DNA of 59,654 nucleotides from Rivihabitans pingtungensis (lineage in GTDB: Bacteria > Pseudomonadota > Gammaproteobacteria > Burkholderiales > Aquaspirillaceae), in NCBI RefSeq assembly GCF_003201855.1, contig NZ_QJKI01000024.1, positions 1 to 59,654 of the forward strand, written 5' to 3'. Positions within the stretch are counted from its first letter, which is position 1. Every line of letters starts with the position of its first letter. Made by a program: the position numbers and the translations under genes. Shown here piece by piece: positions 1-9,516 of the stretch. The notes beneath the pieces are model-generated. The model saw only the letters and a list, made by a program, of their open reading frames with translations, did no database searches and was not told the DNA's origin.

Positions 1-3000
1 CGGATTTGTCCACCGTGCGGCTCTTGATGGCGGTGATCAGGTCGGTTTTGTCGGTCTTGGTGCTGTCGCCGCCGATGGAGGTCATGCCGATGCCGACCGG
101 GATTTCTGCTTTGATGGCAGGCGTGGTGTTGCTGCCGGCCAGCGGGATGTCGGCATTGGCGCTGGCGCCGTCCTGGTCCTGACGGCCAGCAGTAACCACC
201 GGGATGATTTTGCTGGGCACGCTGCTGCCGTCGCTACGGGTCACCGTGCCAGAGGTCACATTGACGCCATCCACCAAGGTGCTGGAAGATGAAGAACCGC
301 TGCCCCCACCGCCGCCACCGCCCCCTGCGGCAGCCAGATTCAGGGTGACCGAGCCATTGCCGGTTTGCGCACCGCCACCGCTGAAGCCATTGTCGTTGGC
401 CACCAGCGAGAGCGTGACGGTACTGCCGGCACTGGCGCCGACAGCGGTGGCATAGCTGACACCACCGCCCGACAGAAAGGTATTGATGGCGCTTTGCGAG
501 CCGGCCAGCGTGAGCGAGCCACTGCCAGAACCGCTGACCGTCACCCCACCACCGCTGGTCGCCGTGAGCGTGCCGGCCGGCACCGACAGGGCCAGCGAAA
601 TGCTGTTGCTGCCAGCATCCTGATCGGCCACGCTGATGCCAGACAGTGCCGCCGCAGAACCGATGGTGATGTTTTGCGAGGCGGGAACAGTGATGACCGG
701 CTTGTCATTGGCATCGGTCAGGGTGACGGTGAAGGCCTTGTCAAAGGTCAGCCCGCCCTGGTCGGTGCTGCGCACGGTGACGGCGTAGCTGTTCTTGGTT
801 TCGTAATCCAGTGTGGTGCCGGCCTTGAACTGCAAGGCTGCACCTGTCACCTGGAAGCTGGCCTGATCAGCGCCGCCAACCACGCTGTAGGTGAAGGTGT
901 TGCCGGTATCCGGGTCGGTGCTGGTGAGGTTGCCGATGTTCAGCGCACTGGCGGTCGAGGTGTTCTCGGCGACGCTGCTGGCCGACAGAGCAATATTGGT
1001 CGGTGCCTCGTTGACGTCGGTGACATTGATGGTCACCGCCTTGGTGGTGGTGTTGCTGGCATCCTTGGCATTCACCGTGATGCTGTAGCTGGACTTGGTC
1101 TCAAAGTCCGCCGAGGCATTGAGGGTGACCGCGCCGGTGCTGCTGTTGATGCTGAACGAAGCAGCGTCGGTGCCGGACAGGGCGTAGGCAATGGTGTCGC
1201 TCTCGGCATCCGTGGCGGTAGCCGTATAAACCACCGTGCTGGTGGCGGCGTTTTCTGCCACGCTGCCGCTGGCGCCGCTGGAGATGACCGGCGCAGCATT
1301 CGGCGGCACCACATTCAGGGTTTCGGTCTTGCTGTCGGTCTGCGTGCCGCCCGAGCCGGAGTTACCGCCATCATTGGAGCCAATGCTCAGCGTCACCGTG
1401 CCAGTCGCGCCTGCGGCAGTGGTATAGGTGACCTTGCTGGCAGTGATAAAGGCATTGATGTTGGACTGGGTGCCGGTCAGCGTCATCGAGCTGGTGCCGC
1501 TGCCCAGCACGGTGACGCCGCTGCCAGTGGTGCTGGTAAACGTGCCAGCCGGCGCCGACAACGAGACAGTGATCGGGTTGGAACCAGAATCCGGATCGGC
1601 CACGCTAATGCCGGTCAGCGCCGTGGCAGTGGCCTGCATCACATTCTGCGAGGCGGGCGCCGTCAGCACGGGTTTTTCGTTGACGTTGGTGACATTGATG
1701 GTGACAGCCTTGCCAGAGGTATTACTGGAAGCATCCGCAGCAATCAGCGTCAGGTTATAGCTACTCTTGGTTTCGTAGTCCGCCGAGGCGTTCAGTGTCA
1801 CCGCGCCGGTGCTGCTGTTGATGCTGAACGAGGCAGCGTCGGTTCCACTGAGCGAATAGCTGACTGCGCCGCTTTCCGGATCGCTGGCGGCGGCGGTGTA
1901 CACCACGGTGCTGGTGGCGGCATTTTCGGCGACAGAGCCAGTGGCGCCGCTAGTGATGTTTGGCGCTTCGTTGACGTCGGTGACATTGATGGTCACCGCC
2001 TTGGTGGTGGTGTTGCTGGCATCTTTGGCGTTGACGGTGATGCTGTAGCTGGACTTGGTTTCAAAGTCAGCCGGGCTGACCAGCCGCACGGCGCCAGCAG
2101 TGTCGATGGTGAACGACGCCGCGTCGGTTCCGGTCAGCGCATAGGTGAGCGCATCGCTTTCCGGATCGGTGGCCGTGGTGGTGTACACCACGGTGCTGGT
2201 GGCGGCGTTCTCCGCCACGCTGCCGCTGGCGCCGCTGGTGATGGTGGGGGCGGCGTTCGCCACGGCAATGTTCAGCGTTTCGGTTGCGCTGTCGGTTTGC
2301 GTGCCGCCAGAGCCGCTATTGCCGCCGTCATTGGAGCCAATGCTCAGCGTCACCGTGCCGGTGGCGCCCGCGGCAGTGGTGTAGGTGACTTTGCTGGCGG
2401 TGATGAAGGCGTTGATATTGGTTTGCGTGCCGGTCAAGGTCATCGAGCTGGTGCCGCTGCCCAGTGCCGTGACACCGCTGCCGGAGGTGGCGGCAAACGT
2501 GCCCGCCGGCGCCGAAAACGACAGGGTGAGCATGTTCGAGCCGGAATCCGGATCGGTCACACTGATGCCGGTCAGCGCAGTGGCGGTGGCCTGGTTGACG
2601 CTCTGTGAGGCAGGCGCGGTGATGGCCGGTTTTTCATTGACGTTGGTCACCGCCACGGTGATGACCTTCAGCCCCGTGTTGACGCCATCGACGGCCAGCA
2701 GGTTGAGGCTGTAGCTGCTCTTGGTTTCATAGTCGGCCGAGGCTTTCAGCGTGATGGCGCCGGTGGTGCTGTCGATATTGAACGACGCGGCATCGGTGCC
2801 ACTCAACTTATAATTGACTGTGGCCCCCTCCGGATCCGTGGCCGTCGCCGTGTACACCACGGTGGAGGTGGGTGCGTTTTCCGCCACGCTGCCAGAGGCA
2901 GCGCCGGAAAACACCGGGTTTTCGTTCACATCAGTGACGCTGATGGTCACCGCCTTGGTGCTGCTGGCCGCGCCATCAGACGCCACAATATTGATGTTGT

Positions 3001-4570
3001 AGGCGTTCTTGACTTCATAGTTGGCCGCAGACACCAGGCGCACCACCCCGGTGCTGCTGTCGATAGTGAGCTGGCCCGCATCGGCGCCAGACAGCGAATA
3101 AGAGATAGGATTACTCTCGGCATCGGTGGCGGTGGCGGTGTACACCACGACGGAGGTGCTGGAGTTTTCGCCGACCGAGCCGCCGGCGCCACTGGTGATG
3201 GTGGGGGCGGTGTTGGGGGCTGGCGTCACCAGCTTGCGCACCATATTGTCCGAAAATGTGCCATACAAGGTGTTGCTGCCGGCCCAGAGTAATTCTGTGA
3301 CCTGCGCACCGGTAAAGGTGTTCTCCGGCGTGACAGCACCGCCGCCAGCACCTGTTTTATACACCTTACCATCACCACCAAACGACCCTGTGCCAATATA
3401 AAAATTTGTGCCGTCACTGGTGATCGACCGTGGCTCATCACTCAATCCAGTGACAAAATCGCTGGGGCTGGCCAGGGAGATGGCGCCGCCAGAAGCGGCA
3501 AACTTGATGACTTTGCCATCGCTTGGGCTGGTGGCATACAGGTTGTTGGCGGCATCAATATATAGCTGTTGCGCACCATTTACCGTCGCCGATGCCAGTA
3601 CAGAAGCGAGCGTGAGTGGGCCGCCAGAAGCCGGGAGCTTGTACACTTTACTGGCGCCGCTATCTGCGGCATAAAGGTAACCATCGGATCCAACCACGAT
3701 ATCAGAGATATTATTGAATCCAGAGGCAAACGAAACGCCGCCTACATTGCTGGGCACCCCGCCACTGGCGGGGTATTTCATAATGATGCCGCTCCCTGTG
3801 CCAAGGTATAAGTTGCCCGCTGTATCAATCGCTACGCAGGTGGCGTTTGTGATGGTTGCAAAAGCGGTGTTTACCGCTCCACCCGTAATGGCTCCTCCAC
3901 TGGCGGCATATTTGTAAAGCGTATTGTCATCAATAGATACGACATATAAATTATTTTGGCTATCAATAGCCAAGTCCTCTGGCGTACCCACGCCGGTCGC
4001 AAAACTATTGGTGACGGTAAGCGCCAGCGTCCCCATATACTCGTCCAGCGTCAGCGCTGCGCTATTGACTGCACCTGAATGGGTTTCCAGCACCCAATCC
4101 CCCCCCAACGCGCTTGCGCCAGTGAGGTTGCTGGATGCCGCGACATCGGCGCGGGTGATGGCGGCAAGCTGCCGCACCAGCGTTTCACCGGCCTCCCCTG
4201 CGCCTACATCGCAACCATACAGCAGCAGATCACCGTCTTCGCCAAGTGCTTGGCCAATTGCATTAAGCTCGGCGCTGTACTGCGACAGTGAATCTTGAGT
4301 GAGTGTAATGCTGCCCAAGTTAAGTTGCCCTGCCGCGCCATGCGACAGCACATGAATAGCGTCCAGCGAGCCGGGTTGGAGGGTGGCCAGGTAGCTTGCC
4401 ATTTGCGCCAGGCCATCCTGCGCGCTATCCAGCACGATCACCTCGGCATTGGCCGCCATCTGACGGGACAATAGACCCCAGTCGTACAAATTATTTTCAA
4501 TGAACACCACTTGGCGCGCAGGCTGCGCTGCCGGGATGGATGAAAGTGCATTGATCGTAACGGTATCCAT
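1..4570 (-). CDS. Giant DUF4347 / beta-propeller / cadherin-like surface protein, N-terminal part (C-terminus beyond window)
   Basis: The frame is open from an ATG at 4570 to the left edge, giving 1523 residues without a stop; a purine-rich AGGGGGAGCT lies just upstream. Residues about 20-160 match DUF4347 (VVFIENNLYDW, HVLSHGAAGQLNLG, LLLYGCDVGAGEAG). Residues about 175-440 are short repeats of the type DLAIDSQNNLYV and YKYAASGG, which look like an NHL/SMP-30 beta-propeller. From about 445 on come repeated cadherin-like modules (SGASGSVAENAATSTVVYTATA, ATDPESD, DVNEAP). A poly-Gly/Ser linker (GGGGGGGSGSSSSS) lies near residue 1420. There is no N-terminal signal peptide, which fits type I secretion with a C-terminal signal outside the window. 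Related proteins are large adhesins or RTX-like surface proteins; the exact role is unknown. Confidence 0.85.
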   Translation of the reverse strand, partial: MDTVTINALSSIPAAQPARQVVFIENNLYDWGLLSRQMAANAEVIVLDSAQDGLAQMASYLATLQPGSLDAIHVLSHGAAGQLNLGSITLTQDSLSQYSAELNAIGQALGEDGDLLLYGCDVGAGEAGETLVRQLAAITRADVAASSNLTGASALGGDWVLETHSGAVNSAALTLDEYMGTLALTVTNSFATGVGTPEDLAIDSQNNLYVVSIDDNTLYKYAASGGAITGGAVNTAFATITNATCVAIDTAGNLYLGTGSGIIMKYPASGGVPSNVGGVSFASGFNNISDIVVGSDGYLYAADSGASKVYKLPASGGPLTLASVLASATVNGAQQLYIDAANNLYATSPSDGKVIKFAASGGAISLASPSDFVTGLSDEPRSITSDGTNFYIGTGSFGGDGKVYKTGAGGGAVTPENTFTGAQVTELLWAGSNTLYGTFSDNMVRKLVTPAPNTAPTITSGAGGSVGENSSTSVVVYTATATDAESNPISYSLSGADAGQLTIDSSTGVVRLVSAANYEVKNAYNINIVASDGAASSTKAVTISVTDVNENPVFSGAASGSVAENAPTSTVVYTATATDPEGATVNYKLSGTDAASFNIDSTTGAITLKASADYETKSSYSLNLLAVDGVNTGLKVITVAVTNVNEKPAITAPASQSVNQATATALTGISVTDPDSGSNMLTLSFSAPAGTFAATSGSGVTALGSGTSSMTLTGTQTNINAFITASKVTYTTAAGATGTVTLSIGSNDGGNSGSGGTQTDSATETLNIAVANAAPTITSGASGSVAENAATSTVVYTTTATDPESDALTYALTGTDAASFTIDTAGAVRLVSPADFETKSSYSITVNAKDASNTTTKAVTINVTDVNEAPNITSGATGSVAENAATSTVVYTAAASDPESGAVSYSLSGTDAASFSINSSTGAVTLNASADYETKSSYNLTLIAADASSNTSGKAVTINVTNVNEKPVLTAPASQNVMQATATALTGISVADPDSGSNPITVSLSAPAGTFTSTTGSGVTVLGSGTSSMTLTGTQSNINAFITASKVTYTTAAGATGTVTLSIGSNDGGNSGSGGTQTDSKTETLNVVPPNAAPVISSGASGSVAENAATSTVVYTATATDAESDTIAYALSGTDAASFSINSSTGAVTLNASADFETKSSYSITVNAKDASNTTTKAVTINVTDVNEAPTNIALSASSVAENTSTASALNIGNLTSTDPDTGNTFTYSVVGGADQASFQVTGAALQFKAGTTLDYETKNSYAVTVRSTDQGGLTFDKAFTVTLTDANDKPVITVPASQNITIGSAAALSGISVADQDAGSNSISLALSVPAGTLTATSGGGVTVSGSGSGSLTLAGSQSAINTFLSGGGVSYATAVGASAGSTVTLSLVANDNGFSGGGAQTGNGSVTLNLAAAGGGGGGGGSGSSSSSTLVDGVNVTSGTVTRSDGSSVPSKIIPVVTAGRQDQDGASANADIPLAGSNTTPAIKAEIPVGIGMTSIGGDSTKTDKTDLITAIKSRTVDKS
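1000..2640 (-). repeat. Internal long repeat inside the giant surface protein (two copies about 957-960 bp apart)
   Basis: Stretches of near-identical DNA recur 957 to 960 bp apart. The segment reading IGSNDGGNSGSGGTQTDS occurs at about 1340-1390 and again at about 2300-2350, and the segment encoding KDASNTTTKAVTINVTDVNEAP at about 1010-1080 and 1970-2040. The high DNA identity implies recent duplication or gene conversion of a module of about 319 residues. Such tracts can expand or contract by recombination and are easy to misassemble. Confidence 0.8.
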
Positions 4571-4780
4571 AGCTCCCCCTGAGCCTCTTGATCACATTGC
4601 CAGACCATCAGTCACGGCGACAACGCGCCAGACTGAATGTCCACCACAAGCCATGCGCACCACATATGGGCGCCAGCAGCATGCCACATGCCATGTTTAA
4701 GATAGACTTGAAAATCAGGCAGGAGGCTCACAACCTGTGCAACAGGAAGGCTGGCGGCGGCTTGGCAAGTTAGACAACAA

Positions 4781-4900
4781 TAAGAGCCGCTAACAAAACC
4801 CTCCTGGCGTTGCTGCCCGACCTTGCCGTACTTTCTTGTACTGCCTGCGGTCGTGCGCCCAGCCAGGAGTGCTGCGCTGGATTTTGTTAGCGACTCTAAA
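4781..4900. repeat. Dispersed palindromic repeat, copy 1 (full length)
   Basis: Begins TAAGAGCCGCTAACAAAACC and ends GGATTTTGTTAGCGACTC, so its two ends are inverted copies of each other. Inside are CCTCCTGGCG with an inverted partner CCAGCCAGGAG, and a central TTGCCGTAC...GTACTGCCTGCGG segment. The same unit recurs at 16681, 18887, 19003, 36103, 54353, 56238 and elsewhere in this window. It lies in the 518-bp gap between the tail-collar gene and the giant surface protein gene; nothing else is evident in that gap. Confidence 0.85.
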
Positions 4901-5088
4901 CCTACATATTAAAGCATTACGGCGACAGCAAACAGCTACATGAAGAAATCTGACCCAAACCTAACAGTATCGTGGCAGATATATTAACATCCGCCATATT
5001 TTCATAATGCCTCATACCGTGCGTGCCCAGGTTTCTGCCAAGACACCTGGGCAAACCAGCGCATGCGAAATACGCTATCACATGCCGC

Positions 5089-5760
5089 TTACGGGCGCAC
5101 CGGATACATACCTTCCACGGCGATAATGTAGCGCAGCGTGAATGATGGCTGCACGGTGCTCATGGCCACAGGCACAGCCACAGCCAGCGGCACCGGCTGC
5201 TGTGCCGCCAATGCGTTCGCAGAGCCTACCGCCACTGTGCCAGAGACAGTAGGCAGGGTTGCACTTGCCGTAAATGGCTTGAGTGTCGTGGTGGCGGCGG
5301 CCGTACTATAGATTTTTGCCGCAGAGGAACTTACCAGCCCCTTACCCAAGACTGAAGCACTGCTAGGCACATTGTTGTCGCTGGAGGCAGCATCTACCGG
5401 AATAGACACACTGACGCTGGCGCTGCTGGCGGTTGTGCTGGTGAATGTGGCGGTATGGGTATGCGCAGGCAGCGGCACTTGATTAGCCTGCAAAGTCACC
5501 GAACCCGTGCCCGTGGCAGTCATGGTCGAGGTGGCGGAGCCCGGCGTCAAGCCAACTTGGCCCGTTGACCCCATCGCCACACGCCCAAGCAGATTTGGCA
5601 GCTTGAACGTACTGGAGCCATTGCCGCCATAGGTCTGACCCAACAGTGAATACAGCGCAGTATATTGCTGAACTTGCAACTCTTGGCCTTCACAGGCCAG
5701 CCAGCCTACGGGCACCCAGTTCAACGGCCACAGGATGATTTGCCCCAAAATCGGATCCAT
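5089..5760 (-). CDS. Phage tail-collar (microcystin-dependent-protein-like) protein
   Basis: 223 residues from the ATG at 5760, chosen because AAAGGAG sits 7 nt upstream and the protein then begins MDPILGQIILWPLNWVPVGW, as in tail-collar proteins; a longer reading to 5826 has no such support. Signature segments are ALYSLLGQTYGGNGSSTFKLP, LPNLLGRV and LPAHTHTA, ending in SFTLRYIIAVEG. The middle is Ser/Ala/Thr rich. Members of this family occur in tailed phages but also as free-standing bacterial genes beside large surface proteins. It lies upstream of, and in the same direction as, the DUF4347 protein, so the pair may act together; that link is inference. No other phage genes are nearby. Confidence 0.85.
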   Translation of the reverse strand: MDPILGQIILWPLNWVPVGWLACEGQELQVQQYTALYSLLGQTYGGNGSSTFKLPNLLGRVAMGSTGQVGLTPGSATSTMTATGTGSVTLQANQVPLPAHTHTATFTSTTASSASVSVSIPVDAASSDNNVPSSASVLGKGLVSSSAAKIYSTAAATTTLKPFTASATLPTVSGTVAVGSANALAAQQPVPLAVAVPVAMSTVQPSFTLRYIIAVEGMYPVRP

Positions 5761-6036
5761 TGTCTTGCTCCTTTGGTTTTTGTGTATCTGTTTGTTGAAT
5801 GTGGGCATCGCCCAAACATCATTCACTCGCCACTTGCATCCATTTTGGCTGGTGAATAATCTATTGTCATTTAAGGCGCAACATGCTGCACAGACGTTAT
5901 GTCAAGAGGGCCTTGTTTTGCTGATGAAAAAATAGCGTGCTTAACAAAGACCACTTTGCCCAAGTATCAAATATTCCAGCTGACAAAAACTGACAAGTCC
6001 TGATTAATAGGGTAAGCCTATGCGTCTGTTGCGGCG

Positions 6037-6210
6037 ATGACAGCAGCCAAGCTACAACGCATGAATAAGGTCAAAGTGAAATCATTCTGCGCGGCATGCA
6101 AACAAAAGCATATACGTAGAAATACCAAAAGCGATTACATCCGAAGACAGCTTGGCGTCGATGTGATCAAGGAAAATGCTAATGCTATTAAAAAATTCAT
6201 AATGGATTGA
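6037..6210 (+). CDS. Possible small CxxC protein
   Basis: A 57-residue ORF (MTAAKLQRMNKVKVKSF, then CAACKQKHIRRNTK, ending NAIKKFIMD) in an AT-richer stretch between two minus-strand genes. It is lysine rich and has a CxxC pair followed by a histidine, as in a small zinc-ribbon protein. An internal ATG at 6061 is an alternative start. I see no clear ribosome-binding site, and I do not recognise a family. Confidence is low; the rest of 5830-6350 shows no convincing gene. Confidence 0.35.
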   Translation: MTAAKLQRMNKVKVKSFCAACKQKHIRRNTKSDYIRRQLGVDVIKENANAIKKFIMD

Positions 6211-6349
6211 TTGGTATTGACTTGCGTCCTGTAGACGCACGCTCGCCTGTTGTCTATTGAGCGTGCGAAGCCATTCCACGCCATGCTTTTGCGTGAGGTG
6301 TGCAGTCGAGGATGGCGCATGCCGTGTGGCGCTTCAGCAAGCGCAGTGT

Positions 6350-6442
6350 CGCGCCGCTAAACCCCTGCTGGCGTTGTGGCGCAGCCTCGTTATTGGCTGC
6401 GGCCGCAGGCGCACGGCGCTGCGTTTGGTGAGCGGCGCTTAA
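6350..6442. repeat. Dispersed palindromic repeat, copy 2 (shortened)
   Basis: Reads GCGCCGCTAAACCCCTGCTGGCG on the left and GGTGAGCGGCGCTTAA on the right, with GGCTGCGGCCGCAGGCGC in the middle. It abuts the end of yaeQ (stop codon at 6443-6445). It is a diverged member of the family described at 4781. Confidence 0.65.
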
Positions 6443-6988
6443 TCACTGGCTGCGTTGCCAGAATTCCCCTTCCACCAGCACCGAGCGTTCGCCGCTGCTC
6501 AGCCACATCTGGCCATCCTGGATGGTGGCCTGCAGCTGCATGCTGCGTTCGGTGAGGGTGGTCAGTTGCTGCAAGGTTTCGGGCGGGATGCTGACCACGG
6601 TCAGGTTGGCAAAACGGCTGGCCTTGCCTTGCATGCCCTGCCACCAGATTTCACTGGCGCGCCCTCCGTAGCAATACAGCCAGACCTGATCAGCGCGGCC
6701 GCACGCTTTGCGCAAACGTTTTTCGTCTGGTTCGCCTAAATCAATCCACAGCTCGATTTCATCAGCGTAGTTTTTACGCCACACCTCCGGCTCATCGTCG
6801 GCGCACAAGCCCTTGGTGAAGCTCAGTTGTTCATCGGCATGCAAGGCAAATGCAGCAATGCGCAACATCATGCGCTCGTCGTTCTCGGAAGGATGGCGAG
6901 CAATGGTCAAGGCATGGCTGGCGTAATAGCCGCGATCCATGTCGGAGATATTAAGGTCAGCTTTAAAAATGGTGGCTTTCAGCGCCAT
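6443..6988 (-). CDS. yaeQ: YaeQ family protein
   Basis: 181 residues, the normal length of the family, when started at the ATG at 6988 (MALKATIFKADLNISDMDRG), which is the conserved YaeQ N-terminus; the upstream in-frame extension to 7051 is not conserved. Other family segments are YYASHALTIARHPSENDERMM, EPEVWRKNYADEIELWIDLG and RKACGRADQVWLYCYGG. YaeQ proteins have a PD-(D/E)XK nuclease-like fold. They were named as suppressors of rfaH defects, but the molecular role is not settled. It is monocistronic here, and a palindromic repeat follows its stop. Confidence 0.92.
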   Translation of the reverse strand: MALKATIFKADLNISDMDRGYYASHALTIARHPSENDERMMLRIAAFALHADEQLSFTKGLCADDEPEVWRKNYADEIELWIDLGEPDEKRLRKACGRADQVWLYCYGGRASEIWWQGMQGKASRFANLTVVSIPPETLQQLTTLTERSMQLQATIQDGQMWLSSGERSVLVEGEFWQRSQ

Positions 6989-7173
6989 GGGAGCATCCGT
7001 TGCAAAAGTCGGCAAAGGCGCGAGCATACTCGCGTCGTCGAAGGGAGACAAAACTCACGCACGGCAAAACTGGACGCTGGCGGCGCGTTTTGTGCATGAA
7101 TGGCAAGCAATTGAATCTGCGCGCTTGACTCTGGAGTTGCTCCAGAGTGTTTACTGTCGGCATGCCGCATTTC

Positions 7174-7220
7174 GCGCCGCTCACCAAACCCAGCGCAGCA
7201 TGCCTGGTTAGGCGCGTGCC
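7174..7220. repeat. Dispersed palindromic repeat, half copy
   Basis: GCGCCGCTCACCAAACCCAGCGCAGCATGCCTGGTTAGGCGCG matches one arm of the repeat family (compare CTCACAAAACCCAGCGAAGC at 19008). The other arm is missing. It lies between yaeQ and the zntA-like gene. Confidence 0.55.
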
Positions 7221-7289
7221 CACGCCAGCCGCCTGGCACGCGAAATGCACGAACACCGTGATGTTGTGGCCGACAGAAAGGGATGCGCC

Positions 7290-9509
7290 ATGTCCGAGTT
7301 AAAACCCCTGCCGATTTACCGCGCCAGCCCGACGCCGCCAGCCAGTGGCGACAGCTGCCATGGCGCGTGCAGTTGCGGGCATCCGCCTGCCACGCCGCCC
7401 AGCCCTGCCGCGCCGCCCAGCCAGTTGGCGGCGGGTCATACGCGCAGCGTGGTGCGCATTGCCCAGATGGATTGTCCGGTAGAAGCCAATATGATCGAAC
7501 ACGCGCTGGGCAAGCTGCCACAGGTGTCGGCGCTGGCGTTTAATCTGCTCAAGCGCGAGCTCACCGTCGATCATGCGCCGGGCAGCGAGCCACACTGGCA
7601 GGCGGCGATTGTCGCGCTGGGCTTTACCGTCGAGGCCGCCGACGCGCCGGCCGCGCCGCCGCCGCCCGAGCGCTGGCTGGGGCTGGCCTTGTCTGGCGCG
7701 GCGGCGCTAGGCGCCGAGCTGGCGCACGCCTTTGCCCCCTGGCCATGGCTGTCGGCCGTGCTGGCGCTGGCGGCGATTGCCGGCTGTGGGCTAAGCACCT
7801 ACCGCAAAGGCTGGCTGGCCTTGCGCCAGCGCACGCTGAACATCAATGCGCTGATGAGCGTGGCGGTGACCGGCGCAGTGTTGATCGGCCAGTGGCCAGA
7901 AGCCGCGATGGTGATGTGTTTGTTTGTGCTGGCCGAGCGCATCGAGGCGCGCTCGCTGGCGCGCGCCCGCGACGCCATCAGCAGCCTGATGGCGGTGACG
8001 CCAGACACCGCCTGGGTGCAAACCGCCGACGGCCAATGGCGGCAATGCCCGGCCAGCGAGCTGAGCGCCGGCAGCGTGCTGCGCGTGCTGCCCGGCGAAC
8101 GGGTGGCGCTGGATGCCGTCATCACCGCCGGCGCGTCGGCGCTGGACCAATCGCCAATCACCGGCGAAAGCGTGCCGGTGGATAAAACCATCGGCGACAC
8201 GGTGTTTGCCGGCAGCCTGAACACCTATGGCGAACTCACCCTGCGCGCCAGCGCGCCGGCCAGCGAATCCACCCTGGCGCGCATTCTGCACGCCATCGAA
8301 CAAGCCGAATCGCGCCGCGCGCCCACGCAACGCTTTGTCGATCAATTTGCCCGACACTACACCCCGGCGGTGTTCGCCCTGGCCTTGCTGGCCGCCATGG
8401 CCCCGCCGCTGCTGGGCTGGGCCGGCTGGCTGGACAGCGTATATCAGGCGCTGGTGATGCTGGTGATTGCCTGCCCGTGCGCGCTGGTGATTTCCACCCC
8501 GGTCACCCTGGTCAGCGGCCTGGCCGCCGCCGCGCGGCATGGCGTGCTGGTGAAGGGCGGCGCGGTGCTGGAGCAAGGCGCGCGGCTGCGCGCGCTGGCG
8601 CTGGACAAAACCGGCACGCTGACGCTGGGCCAGCCGCGCCTGCAACAGGCGCGCGCGCTGCGCGGCGAGCTGGCCGACTGGCGTCAGGCTGCTGGCGCGC
8701 TGGCGGCGCGCTCGGACCACCCGGTGTCGCGCGCCCTGGCGCTGAGCGAGGCTGCCGCCTGGGCGTTTGCCGGCGTGCGCGCCTGGCCGGGCGAGGGCAT
8801 CAGCGGTGAACAGCATGGCGAAACCTACTGGCTGGGCAATCGTCGCCTGGCGGCGCGCTTTGCTGCGGAATCCAGCGAGCTGGACGCCGCGCTGGCCGAC
8901 TGGGACGCGCAAGGCTACACCCCGGTGCTGTTTGGCTGCGGAGCGCATACGCTGGCGCTGTTTGCCGTGGCCGACCAGCTGCGCCCCGCCGCGCCCGAGG
9001 CGGTGGCCGCGCTGTCGGCGCTGGGCGTGCACAGCGCCATGCTGACCGGCGACGGCGCCGCGCCCGCGCAAGCGGTGGCGGCGCAGCTGTCGCTGAATGA
9101 AGTGCGCGCCGGGCTGTTGCCGCAAGACAAGCTCAGTGAAATCGAAGCCCTGCAAACGCGCCACGGCGTGGTGGGCATGGTGGGCGACGGCATCAACGAC
9201 GGCCCGGCGCTGGCGCGCGCCGACGTCGGCTTTGCCATGGGCGCCGCCGGCTCGGCCACCGCGCTGGAAGTGGCCGACGTGGCGCTGATGGACGACGACC
9301 CGCGCAAGCTGGCCTGGTTTATCCGCCTGGCGCGGCACACCCGCACCGTGCTGTGGCAGAACATTGGCCTGGCGCTGGGGCTGAAAGTGGTGTTTTTAGG
9401 CTTGACGCTCAGCGGCCATGGCAGCCTGTGGCTGGCGGTGTTCGCCGATGTCGGCGCCAGCCTGTTGGTGGTGGGCAATGGCTTGCGGGTGCTGCGCTTT
9501 ACCCGCTGA
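7290..9509 (+). CDS. zntA: Heavy-metal exporting P1B-type ATPase (Zn/Cd/Pb type)
   Basis: 739 residues from the ATG at 7290, preceded by GAAAGGGA. The N-terminus carries a Cys/His cluster (CHGACSCGH, residues 23-31) and a ferredoxin-like metal domain in which the CxxC motif is replaced by MDCPVE (residues 60-65), as in CadA/ZntA proteins. Then come the TGES motif, the CPC metal site (C395-P-C397), the phosphorylated Asp D439 in DKTGT, the HP dipeptide in DHPVSRAL, and GDGIND (632-637). These features indicate ATP-driven export of Zn(II), Cd(II) or Pb(II) across the inner membrane. No MerR-type regulator is adjacent. The convergent Fur-family gene ends 57 bp downstream. Substrate choice is inferred from family only. 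Confidence 0.93.
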   Translation: MSELKPLPIYRASPTPPASGDSCHGACSCGHPPATPPSPAAPPSQLAAGHTRSVVRIAQMDCPVEANMIEHALGKLPQVSALAFNLLKRELTVDHAPGSEPHWQAAIVALGFTVEAADAPAAPPPPERWLGLALSGAAALGAELAHAFAPWPWLSAVLALAAIAGCGLSTYRKGWLALRQRTLNINALMSVAVTGAVLIGQWPEAAMVMCLFVLAERIEARSLARARDAISSLMAVTPDTAWVQTADGQWRQCPASELSAGSVLRVLPGERVALDAVITAGASALDQSPITGESVPVDKTIGDTVFAGSLNTYGELTLRASAPASESTLARILHAIEQAESRRAPTQRFVDQFARHYTPAVFALALLAAMAPPLLGWAGWLDSVYQALVMLVIACPCALVISTPVTLVSGLAAAARHGVLVKGGAVLEQGARLRALALDKTGTLTLGQPRLQQARALRGELADWRQAAGALAARSDHPVSRALALSEAAAWAFAGVRAWPGEGISGEQHGETYWLGNRRLAARFAAESSELDAALADWDAQGYTPVLFGCGAHTLALFAVADQLRPAAPEAVAALSALGVHSAMLTGDGAAPAQAVAAQLSLNEVRAGLLPQDKLSEIEALQTRHGVVGMVGDGINDGPALARADVGFAMGAAGSATALEVADVALMDDDPRKLAWFIRLARHTRTVLWQNIGLALGLKVVFLGLTLSGHGSLWLAVFADVGASLLVVGNGLRVLRFTR

Positions 9510-9516
9510 GCGCGCC

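Noticed and set aside
365..2608. 747-residue plus-strand ORF (Gly/His/Arg rich)
   Set aside because: It is the antisense shadow of the cadherin-like repeat region; its repeats mirror the real minus-strand modules and its composition is not protein-like.
5089..5760. Prophage remnant
   Set aside because: Only a single tail-collar gene is present with no other phage genes; such genes also occur outside prophages.
7791..9338. 515-residue minus-strand ORF opposite the zntA-like gene
   Set aside because: Arg/Gln/His-rich shadow of a GC-rich gene; the plus strand carries all P-type ATPase motifs.
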